A DNA stretch of 7,407 nt, from positions 1 through 7,407 of the forward strand of contig CANHHS010000073.1 in assembly GCA_947460445.1 (NCBI GenBank), written 5' to 3'. This stretch comes from Opitutia bacterium (GTDB taxonomy: Bacteria; Verrucomicrobiota; Verrucomicrobiia; Opitutales; UBA953). This document shows, one piece after another, positions 1-5,508 of the stretch. Made by a program: the position numbers and the translations under genes. Below the pieces are notes generated by a model. That model saw only the letters and a list, made by a program, of their open reading frames with translations, had not been told where the DNA came from and did not search any database. Position 1 is the stretch's first letter, and every line of letters begins with the position of its first letter.

Positions 1-11
1 AAGACATTGGA

Positions 12-39
12 GACTAAGGACTAAAGACGAAGGACTAAA
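12..39 (+). repeat. Heptamer tandem array, GACTAAR type (4 units)
   Basis: Four uninterrupted 7-base units read GACTAAG, GACTAAA, GACGAAG, GACTAAA. Only the third carries an internal substitution. The same unit returns in a second array at 115-135. No open reading frame of note covers it, and the region is intergenic. The period of seven and the purine bias are direct observations. Any function is unknown. Confidence 0.85.
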
Positions 40-61
40 GGGGAAGGAAGAGTCAGTTGGG

Positions 62-89
62 AATTAATAATTAAAAATTAAGAATTAAG
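62..89 (+). repeat. Heptamer tandem array, AATTAAN type (4 units)
   Basis: Four adjacent 7-base units read AATTAAT, AATTAAA, AATTAAG, AATTAAG. Only the last base of the unit varies. The sequence differs from the GACTAAR array on its left but the period is the same, which argues for a shared mode of origin rather than simple AT-richness. Confidence 0.85.
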
Positions 90-116
90 AGGGAAGGGGG
101 AAGAGGGAGGGAGAGA
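87..116 (+). other. Polypurine tract with a G-quadruplex-type motif
   Basis: Thirty consecutive bases are A or G. Inside it, 91-111 contains four G-runs of at least three (91-93, 96-100, 105-107, 109-111) separated by AA, AAGA and A. This meets the usual G3+N1-7 pattern for an intramolecular G-quadruplex on the plus strand. The motif is seen directly; whether it folds is inference. Confidence 0.6.
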
Positions 117-135
117 CTAAGGACTAAGGACTAAA
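115..135 (+). repeat. Second GACTAAR heptamer array (3 units)
   Basis: Three adjacent units read GACTAAG, GACTAAG, GACTAAA. It is the same family as the array at 12-39, and the two are separated by the AATTAAN array and the polypurine tract. Confidence 0.85.
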
Positions 136-144
136 GGCTGCGTA

Positions 145-177
<33 letters not shown>

Positions 178-182
178 GATAC

Positions 183-285
183 ATGGACGGCGGCGACTGC
201 GTCGCCTATGACGGCGGGCTTCGCCCTACGACGGCAGCTCGCATGCGAGCTTACGACGGCGTTCGGCCATTGGCCTCACTACGAC
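183..285 (+). repeat. Left half of hairpin array: four stems between 9-base linkers
   Basis: The linker TAYGACGGC occurs at 207-215, 227-235 and 252-260. Partial copies lie at the outer end (GACGGC, 186-191) and the inner end (TACGAC, 280-285). The slots between linkers are different small palindromes. H1 (192-206) is a 6-bp stem with loop TGC. H2 (216-226) is a 4-bp stem with loop TTC. H3 (236-251) is a perfect 16-base palindrome. H4 (261-279) has a GGCCA/TGGCC core. Linker sequence is conserved while stem sequence is not, yet base pairing is kept in every slot. This is not a CRISPR, because repeats are only 9 bases and the spacers are themselves palindromes. No T-run follows the stems, so ordinary intrinsic terminators are unlikely. 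Confidence 0.85.
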
Positions 286-346
286 TTAAGAAGAAGCCGA
301 GCAGCTGAACAGCTAACCACTTTAGTTATTAGGCTTTAGGCTTATA
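286..346. other. Centre of the hairpin array, with short direct repeats
   Basis: About 60 bases separate the two array halves and contain no gene. They hold two near-identical 8-mers (GAGCAGCT at 299-306, GAACAGCT at 307-314), which also allow an AGCTG/CAGCT stem at 303-314. They also hold two perfect copies of TAGGCTT (330-336 and 337-343), again with period seven. On the minus strand the latter reads close to the CTAAAG part of the plus-strand heptamers at 12-135. Confidence 0.6.
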
Positions 347-435
347 TTGTCATAAGGCCGAAGGCCTGCCGTCGTAACGAAGCGAAGCGAAGTGCCGTCA
401 TAGGTCCAAAGGACCGCCGTCGCGCTCGCAGAGCG
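347..435 (-). repeat. Right half of hairpin array: linkers inverted, four slots
   Basis: The linker appears as its reverse complement: GCCGTCGTA at 368-376, GCCGTCATA at 394-402, and partial copies at 349-354 (GTCATA) and 416-422. Slots are H5 (355-367, AGGCC/GGCCT, loop GAA), H6 (377-393, three CGAAG pentamers rather than one stem), H7 (403-415, GGTCC/GGACC, loop AAA) and H8 (423-435, CGCTC/GAGCG, loop GCA). Read on the minus strand, it has the same linker-hairpin logic as the left half. It begins 22 bases past the stop codon of the minus-strand gene, so these hairpins would form in that gene's 3' untranslated RNA. By analogy with REP elements they could protect that end from exonucleases; this is inference. 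Confidence 0.85.
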
Positions 436-457
436 TTTCATCTACTACCACCGCTAC

Positions 458-2188
458 TTACCTCGTAATCTCGATTTCACCCAAGATGGCTCCTGCACAA
501 GTGCGATCTTGAGCAATCCAGTAAGGGGCATCGCGGTTGGCAAAGCGAATGTAGTGTCGTGCATCTGCCCCTGCGGGTGCTCCGTTGTTATTTATGCTGG
601 CCGCTTTTTTGGTACCTGCAGATTTGGTCGGAGCTGCCTCCGGGAACATCACAACGAGTTGGTGTTTGCCGGGTGCGTTCGGGGCGACGGCGTTGCAGAC
701 AATTTCTTGACCTTGATTTGCAATTTCGGGTTGTAGTGCGGCTGCAGGTAGAATGGTGCGAATGTCAAAGTTTTCGCCTGCGCCGGGCGAATAGATGTAG
801 CGACCTGATTTGTTGGCGTATGCGAGATCAAGTGTGCGTGCGGTTGGGCACGATGCGAATCCGCGATTTGTTACCCGTATACGCAGTTCGTAAGCTTCAC
901 CTTGTTTGACACTCGAGGGCCACGAAGCACTGATGAGCTCGTAGCGGTAGCCCAAATGATCACGTAAGTAATCAAAAGCTGAACGTGGCACGGTGTTGCC
1001 TTTACTATCTGTAAAGTAGCCGTCGGAAATTGGTAAACCGCGTGCAGCGACATCTTCGCGTGTTTTCATTTGAGTTTTCCATGCGTCCAGAGGGCCCGCT
1101 GCTTTAGAAGGTGAGACCGCTGACCAGGCGCGTGAAATACCAAAGGTGAGAACGCGCTCCATGGCTGCTTTGGTGACCATATTCCAGCCGTCCATCAGGG
1201 GCGCGGCACTTCCAAAGCCTGGGCCTAAATCAGCGTCGACGGGAACAAAGATTGCCTGTTGGCACCATGTCTTCCAGCCCGCATCAGAAGGGCCAACGGC
1301 ATCGAACGTGCCATCGTCGGTATTGTCGGCACCAAAGCCGATATTGTGAAAACCGATAAAGGCTGCGGGTGTGCGTTCGGTGAATGCTTCCCCTTGGTTA
1401 ATTTCAGGTGCGAGGTTGAGTCCCGTCAGTAATGCACTGCGCATGGTTGCGGATCGAATCTGAAGGGGTCGCGCGGGTGGACGTGCGGCGATAAGTGCTT
1501 TGAGTACAGCGGCGTGAGAGGTAAGGTCCGATGGGATATGTGCGGAGTCTCTGATCTCTCCACGGTGCCCGATACATCCCATTTGGATAGCCATGATGAC
1601 GTCCACATTTTTAGCCAAGATGGGTCGGAGTGCTTCGAGGTGTTGGGTGACGATTGCGACAGTTGGCCCGCTCGTTTTTTTATGATCAAGTTCGTAGGCG
1701 AAACGCAGAATCACTCGCGTTCCGGTGCGGCGGAACACCTCGAGCGATTTATCGAGTCGTCCAAGTAGAGCGGCATCGAGTGGTTTGGTGGAATATTCGT
1801 CGAGCCAACAGATACCAAGATGCGTGGTGATACCCGCGGTCTGCATTCGCAGTAAGGCATCGGACATCGCTTTATCCGACCACCCTGTTTTTCCTGCGTC
1901 GCTATCGAGTGTGGGAAATGCGGTCGTGCCTTCGAGTTTGCCACCGCGACGTCGCGCACCGATGCCGTCTGGTTGCGTTAAGAGGATGACGCCTTCACTG
2001 TTCGCAAGCGGGCACTCAAGGCGGAAGCCACGATCGGGATTGATCAGGCCATTCATGGCAGTGGGATCGTCTGCCCAAATACCATGGTAGGTGCGCTGGG
2101 TGCGCTCCACCGGTGTATCTTTGGACAGAGCGTTGACGGTTAAGCCAAGGCAAAGGTACGCAAATTGGAGTAGGGTAGGGCGCGCCAT
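458..2188 (-). CDS. Secreted DUF4874/DUF4832 domain protein
   Basis: This is a 576-residue protein with an N-terminal export signal: a short basic start, a hydrophobic stretch at about 6-20 and a likely signal peptidase I site after VNA (18-20). Residues about 45-400 match the layout of DUF4874, a predicted TIM-barrel resembling glycoside hydrolases. It opens with NPDRGFRLE (50-58), has YELDHK at 165-170, a glycine-rich GCIGHRGE at 204-211, and HNIGFGADNTDDGTF at 281-295. From about 405 the DYLRDHLGYRYEL stretch leads into the beta-rich DUF4832 C-terminal part, ending at TAA. The family is common in secreted proteins of polysaccharide-degrading bacteria, but no enzyme activity is established for this protein. 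The ATG start is favoured because it includes the signal peptide. A GGAG lies 12 bases upstream, which is far for a ribosome site. The gene is divergent from the antiporter gene, and its 3' end runs into the hairpin array. Family assignment is from remembered motifs, not a search. Confidence 0.85.
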   Translation of the reverse strand: MARPTLLQFAYLCLGLTVNALSKDTPVERTQRTYHGIWADDPTAMNGLINPDRGFRLECPLANSEGVILLTQPDGIGARRRGGKLEGTTAFPTLDSDAGKTGWSDKAMSDALLRMQTAGITTHLGICWLDEYSTKPLDAALLGRLDKSLEVFRRTGTRVILRFAYELDHKKTSGPTVAIVTQHLEALRPILAKNVDVIMAIQMGCIGHRGEIRDSAHIPSDLTSHAAVLKALIAARPPARPLQIRSATMRSALLTGLNLAPEINQGEAFTERTPAAFIGFHNIGFGADNTDDGTFDAVGPSDAGWKTWCQQAIFVPVDADLGPGFGSAAPLMDGWNMVTKAAMERVLTFGISRAWSAVSPSKAAGPLDAWKTQMKTREDVAARGLPISDGYFTDSKGNTVPRSAFDYLRDHLGYRYELISASWPSSVKQGEAYELRIRVTNRGFASCPTARTLDLAYANKSGRYIYSPGAGENFDIRTILPAAALQPEIANQGQEIVCNAVAPNAPGKHQLVVMFPEAAPTKSAGTKKAASINNNGAPAGADARHYIRFANRDAPYWIAQDRTCAGAILGEIEITR

Positions 2189-2237
2189 GTGACTTATTTA
2201 CTCCAACGGTCATAGGTTGCAATCACACGCTCGCCCT

Positions 2238-2252
2238 TACAGAAATACTGTA
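2238..2252. promoter_or_regulatory. Near-palindrome at the antiporter start, possible operator
   Basis: The 15 bases TACAG-AAATA-CTGTA are symmetric except for one central pair. They lie in the 63-base divergent intergenic region, and the last base is the A of the antiporter ATG. A regulator bound here would cover the start of the plus-strand gene and could also affect the minus-strand promoter. The half-site order ACAG...CTGT is opposite to the Escherichia coli LexA box (CTGT...ACAG), so LexA is not implied. No convincing -35/-10 pair was found in this gap. Confidence 0.35.
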
Positions 2253-3721
2253 TGGGTGAGTCACTGACATTATGGCAGGAGCTGGTTAATGCAGCGAAGG
2301 GCGACCCGTTTATCGTGGTCGCCAGTGCACTATTCTTTCTTGCGATCCTGCACACATTTATTGCCCCAAAGTTTGCGGCGATTGCTCACCGTATGGAATT
2401 GGCTCATGCGGAACGCGTCCGCTTAGGGAGTGTTGCCGTAAGTTCCGAAGGTAAGTCTGCAGATTTTCGCGCAGCCATTCTTCATTTCTTAGGAGAGGTT
2501 GAAGCAGTTTTTGGACTTTGGGCATTCATCCTTTTTAGCGTCCTGATTTTTTGGCCGGGTAAAGGTTGGGCTTTTGCCTGCGCCTATATCGAGACTGCGA
2601 GTTATGATGCTGCCGGAAAGATTGCCCTCGGCGGCGTGGCTCCTTCGGAGCCTTCGAAGTACATCGAACCCCTTTTTGTCTTTGTCATTATGGCAATGGC
2701 ATCTTCGCGCCCCATCCTTTCTGCAGCGAATCGTTTACTCAGCGCCGTCGGGAATTTTTTAGGTGGTTCACCTGTTATTCACTGGGCAACTGTTTTGACC
2801 CTGGCGCCCTTGCTCGGCTCTTTGATCACGGAACCGGCTGCCATGACGATTGCGGCTCTGTTGCTTTCGGCGCAATTCACGGCCTACAACCCGTCCATCC
2901 GATTGCGTTATGCAACCCTTGGCCTCTTGTTTGTGAACGTTTCCATTGGCGGCACGTTGACCCATTTTGCCGCACCACCTGTCGTGATGGTCGCCGCTAA
3001 ATGGGAGTGGACCACGCTACACATGCTGAATGACTTCGGACTGAAAGCGCTCCTCGCGATTATCATCTCGAATTTATTCTACGCATTTATTTTCCGCCAC
3101 GAATTCCGTCAGATGGCAAACCGCGTGGCTAAAGCTCCGAAAGCTGAAACGCCCGATGTCATTCCCTTGTGGGTTATTGCCGCACATGGCATCTTGATGG
3201 CATGGTCTGTCTTTATGCTGATGGGGCATCACCCCGCTTTGCTCTTGGCAGGTTTTCTAGCTTTTCTTGCTTTCACGGTGGCCACTCCGCAGTGGCAGGC
3301 ACCCATCCTTTTGCGTTCACCGCTCTTGGTTGCATTTTTCCTGGCATCGTTGGTGGTGCATGGAGGATTACAAAGCTGGTGGATTTCCCCGGTGCTCGTT
3401 CGCCTTGATGAATTCCGACTTTTCTTGGGAGCAACTTTCCTGACCGCATTTAACGACAACGCAGCGATTACCTATTTAGCTTCACAGGTGCCCGCGCTGT
3501 CATCGGGGACCGACGCCGCTCGAGCTCTCCAATATGCTGTTTTAACGGGTGCAGTTACAGGTGGCGGTTTGACCGTAATTGCCAATGCGCCGAATCCGGC
3601 AGGGCAGTCGATCCTCGCGCCGCATTTTCAAGATGGTGTGTCTCCAGTGCGTTTGGCCCTGTGGGCCTCCATCCCTACCACCATTGCGGCACTCTGTTTC
3701 CTTTACCTGCCTCACGCTTGA
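2252..3721 (+). CDS. Putative Na+/H+ antiporter family membrane protein (PF07399-like)
   Basis: This 489-residue protein is very hydrophobic, with about 11-12 membrane segments. Likely spans are near 20-38, 84-101, 139-157, 175-206 (possibly two or a re-entrant loop), 221-245, 262-283, 303-325, 327-345, 354-372, 389-411, 427-446 and 464-485. Motifs recognised from the 'putative Na+/H+ antiporter' family, related to the ion-transporter superfamily that includes NhaD and ArsB, are LITEPAAMTIAALLL (191-205), FNDNAAITYLA (400-410, with the membrane-embedded Asp402) and TGGGLTVIANAPNPAG (436-451). These last two resemble the paired half-helix motifs that bind the ion in this superfamily. The expected role is cation/proton exchange at the inner membrane; the substrate is not shown by the sequence. 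The start at 2252 is chosen because the first span begins at residue 20. There is no Shine-Dalgarno sequence. The neighbours do not suggest a pathway: a divergent secreted protein and a downstream pseudopilin operon with its own promoter. Confidence 0.85.
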   Translation: MGESLTLWQELVNAAKGDPFIVVASALFFLAILHTFIAPKFAAIAHRMELAHAERVRLGSVAVSSEGKSADFRAAILHFLGEVEAVFGLWAFILFSVLIFWPGKGWAFACAYIETASYDAAGKIALGGVAPSEPSKYIEPLFVFVIMAMASSRPILSAANRLLSAVGNFLGGSPVIHWATVLTLAPLLGSLITEPAAMTIAALLLSAQFTAYNPSIRLRYATLGLLFVNVSIGGTLTHFAAPPVVMVAAKWEWTTLHMLNDFGLKALLAIIISNLFYAFIFRHEFRQMANRVAKAPKAETPDVIPLWVIAAHGILMAWSVFMLMGHHPALLLAGFLAFLAFTVATPQWQAPILLRSPLLVAFFLASLVVHGGLQSWWISPVLVRLDEFRLFLGATFLTAFNDNAAITYLASQVPALSSGTDAARALQYAVLTGAVTGGGLTVIANAPNPAGQSILAPHFQDGVSPVRLALWASIPTTIAALCFLYLPHA

Positions 3722-3762
3722 GCAACAAGGTAAGTGGCAGGTTAAATTTAGCAGTTAAAGGG

Positions 3763-3785
3763 GGTAGGAGGGGTTATTCCCTACC
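3763..3785 (+). terminator. Small stem-loop downstream of the antiporter gene
   Basis: GGTAGG (3763-3768) can pair with CCTACC (3780-3785) across an 11-base loop, about 40 bases after the antiporter stop. There is no strong T-run after it, so termination here is uncertain. It competes with the longer 14-bp pairing, because it uses bases of the same left arm. Confidence 0.3.
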
Positions 3786-3816
3786 GATTTGTGTCTTTCC
3801 TTCTCCGGTATGCCGC

Positions 3817-3822
3817 TATACT
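3817..3822 (+). promoter_or_regulatory. -10 element of a probable pseudopilin operon promoter
   Basis: TATACT differs from the sigma-70 -10 consensus at one position and lies 43 bases upstream of the first pseudopilin start, giving a leader of roughly 35-40 bases. The matching -35 position (3794-3799, TCTTTC) is weak, so an activator or another sigma factor may be involved. Confidence 0.45.
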
Positions 3823-3831
3823 TAGTGAAGA

Positions 3832-3847
3832 GGGGTAATCCTACCCC
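3832..3847 (+). promoter_or_regulatory. Leader stem-loop before the first pseudopilin gene
   Basis: GGGGTA (3832-3837) pairs with TACCCC (3842-3847) across the loop ATCC. The T-run at 3855-3861 begins seven bases after the stem, and the ATG is at 3866. It could act as a leader attenuator or as a structure controlling ribosome entry. The gap between stem and T-run makes a classical terminator less likely. The same bases form the right arm of the long inverted repeat, so the two folds exclude each other. Confidence 0.4.
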
Positions 3848-3865
3848 CTTTACATTTTTTTCGCT

Positions 3866-4573
3866 ATGTCACGCCCCTCCTCCAAAGGCTTCACGCTTAT
3901 CGAATTACTGACGGTGATTGCGATTATTGGCCTACTGGCAGCCGTCTTGATTCCCGCTGCGATGGGTGTGCAGCGCCGGGCTAAAGCAGCAACCTCTCAG
4001 ACTGTCCTTAGCGGATGGTCTTCGGGTATTCTTCGTTATAAACAAGCCTACGGTTTTTATCCAGGTCTCGGCGCAGCTTCTTACCCAACCGCCGACACCT
4101 GTCTAAAGTTAGAGTCGGGTACCAATGCTTCCATTTTCATCATGACATTGGCAGGCAAGAATCCTAACGGCACAAGTTTGACTGCCGGTGCCGCTGGTAA
4201 TCGTGCAAAATACAATCGTAACAGTGAAGGCTTCGTCGATTTTGCAGCTCAGGATTACGAGGACTACACAAAGTTGCCTGCGTCCACAGATACGACAGGT
4301 ACGCTCGGCACAAACAACTATTTAGTCGATCGCTTTGGTAACCGAAACATCCGTGTGGTTATCGATTACGATAACAGCGGTGCTCTGAAGTCTGCAGCCG
4401 GTGCAGCCACTGCTACAGGTATTCCTGCAGATATCGTGGGTTACTCTACGGCTACAGGCTACCCTGCACGCGTCTTGATTTATACTTCTCGCACTGAAGT
4501 TAAGACGATTGATGTGACGGGGACAGTCGGCACACCACTTTCTGACTTCCTCGACGTTATCGCTGCCCAGTGA
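3866..4573 (+). CDS. Type II secretion/type IV pilus-type prepilin, GspG-like major pseudopilin
   Basis: This 235-residue protein begins with a short basic leader ending at Gly8. The mature part starts FTLIE, with Glu13 at position +5, followed by a hydrophobic helix to about residue 32. This is a class III prepilin signal, cleaved and N-methylated by a prepilin peptidase at the inner membrane. After the helix come an amphipathic stretch and YKQAYGFYPG (58-67), common in GspG-like proteins, then DRFGNR (155-160) and DYDNSG (167-172), which recall the D-x-WGN/calcium-loop region of GspG. It is the first gene of a four-gene overlapping set and carries the most canonical signal, so it is probably the main fibre subunit. 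No Shine-Dalgarno sequence precedes the ATG; an ATTTTTTT tract does. Its stop overlaps the next start (GTGA, 4570-4573). The subunit class is inferred from motifs. Confidence 0.85.
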   Translation: MSRPSSKGFTLIELLTVIAIIGLLAAVLIPAAMGVQRRAKAATSQTVLSGWSSGILRYKQAYGFYPGLGAASYPTADTCLKLESGTNASIFIMTLAGKNPNGTSLTAGAAGNRAKYNRNSEGFVDFAAQDYEDYTKLPASTDTTGTLGTNNYLVDRFGNRNIRVVIDYDNSGALKSAAGAATATGIPADIVGYSTATGYPARVLIYTSRTEVKTIDVTGTVGTPLSDFLDVIAAQ

Positions 4574-5508
4574 GCATGACTTTCTCTCTGCAGAAAATTG
4601 GGCGCCGTGCCCGTGCAGGCTTCACCATGGTGGAGCTTCTAATTGTTATTACGGTCATTCTTATCTTGGCTTCGATGATGTTAGCCATCCGTCCGACAAA
4701 CCCTGAAGGACTTGGTAATGGTCAGCGGATGATGGCGGACATGCTTCGGATCGCGAAAGTTCAGGCGACGATGAACCGCGCGGCGCTCCCAAAGATCAAT
4801 GGGTGGACGTCGAATTGGGCTCCCGCAAACTTCCGTTATCGCCTGTTGATTAAGTGTGAGCCTTCAAATCCCGATACCCATCTGCGCGAGATGGTGATTG
4901 CGATAGGGTGTACAGGTATTGGAGCTACCCCGGCTTTGTATACTTGGTTCTCCCCTGAGCCGCCCGTGCGCCTCCCTCCTGGCGTCTTTTTTGTCCCGCC
5001 CAATCTTGCAGTCGTCAACGGGATTTCAGGTGGTACGACGACAAATCCTGCGGTGGTGATGCCAACGGATACCACGCTTTCAAGTACATCGGCATCTACA
5101 CGCCTAAGTAAGATGCCCGGACTAGCAGATGTCACTGGTTTGGTAGTTGGTGCGAATGAATACTGCACACCAACGTCGACGACGCTGGCACCCATGATGC
5201 TCTACCGTCCGGTATTTTCGCCAGGCCTCGCTCCAAGTACCGGCGTCTACTATAATCAAACAGGCGTACACACGATTGTTGGTGGCGGAAGTTACTGGTA
5301 TTATGTCGAGCTTGGGCCTGACGGATCCAACAACCACACTGGAAAAGTTGTCTTAGTCTTAGCCCAAGGTACGAATGTCGGTGCCCAGACGCTTTTAACC
5401 TCGGCTGATAAATTTGCCGCCATACTTTTACGTCGTAACGGCGATGTCACGCTGACGACAGATACGACTGACCTCGAATCAACCGGAACCTCTACTTTGT
5501 TGAAATGA
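4570..5508 (+). CDS. Prepilin-like protein, GspH/FimT-like (resembles Verru_Chthon cassette protein D)
   Basis: This 312-residue protein has the leader ending at Gly17 and mature FTMVE (Glu22 at +5), followed by a hydrophobic helix to about residue 40. GQRMMADMLRIAKVQATMNR (51-70) matches the amphipathic second half of the pilin helix seen in GspH/FimT proteins, where the wording 'L..ar.qAi.r' recurs. The C-terminus has FAAILLRRNGDV (282-293), similar to the closing F-x-x-x-G motif of GspH. Residues about 153-180 are rich in Thr, Ser and Gly and look like an inserted loop. At 312 residues it is much longer than a classical GspH (about 170-200). The GTG start overlaps the previous stop; ATG at 4576 (residue 3) is an alternative and changes nothing in the signal. 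There is no Shine-Dalgarno sequence, so coupling to upstream translation is likely. The resemblance to Verru_Chthon protein D is from memory and moderate. Confidence 0.75.
   Translation: MSMTFSLQKIGRRARAGFTMVELLIVITVILILASMMLAIRPTNPEGLGNGQRMMADMLRIAKVQATMNRAALPKINGWTSNWAPANFRYRLLIKCEPSNPDTHLREMVIAIGCTGIGATPALYTWFSPEPPVRLPPGVFFVPPNLAVVNGISGGTTTNPAVVMPTDTTLSSTSASTRLSKMPGLADVTGLVVGANEYCTPTSTTLAPMMLYRPVFSPGLAPSTGVYYNQTGVHTIVGGGSYWYYVELGPDGSNNHTGKVVLVLAQGTNVGAQTLLTSADKFAAILLRRNGDVTLTTDTTDLESTGTSTLLK

Larger units (their letters stand above)
3756..3852. repeat. Perfect 14-bp inverted repeat around the pseudopilin promoter
   Basis: TAAAGGGGGTAGGA at 3756-3769 is the exact reverse complement of TCCTACCCCCTTTA at 3839-3852, with 69 bases between them. 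The right arm is followed within three bases by seven Ts (3855-3861). A transcript reading through from the antiporter gene could form this stem and then meet the U-run, as in an intrinsic terminator with a large structured loop. A transcript starting at the -10 element at 3817-3822 would lack the left arm. Confidence 0.7.

Noticed and set aside
183..435. CRISPR array
   Set aside because: Repeats are only 9 bases, they reverse direction halfway, and the intervals of 11-19 bases are palindromes rather than unique spacers.
509..909. Plus-strand open frames (75 and 116 residues) opposite the DUF4832 gene
   Set aside because: They lie inside a well-supported minus-strand gene, are Cys/Arg-rich in a way typical of antisense frames, and show no domain.
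1725..2090. Plus-strand 121-residue open frame
   Set aside because: It is antisense to the N-terminal half of the DUF4874 domain, with Ser/Arg/Pro-rich composition and no recognisable motif.
2238..2252. LexA/SOS box
   Set aside because: The half-sites are in the order ACAG...CTGT with a 5-base gap, not the CTGT...ACAG arrangement with an 8-base gap.
4836..5337. Two minus-strand open frames within the second pseudopilin gene
   Set aside because: The plus-strand prepilin has a clear signal and fits the operon; these frames have no start context or recognisable content.
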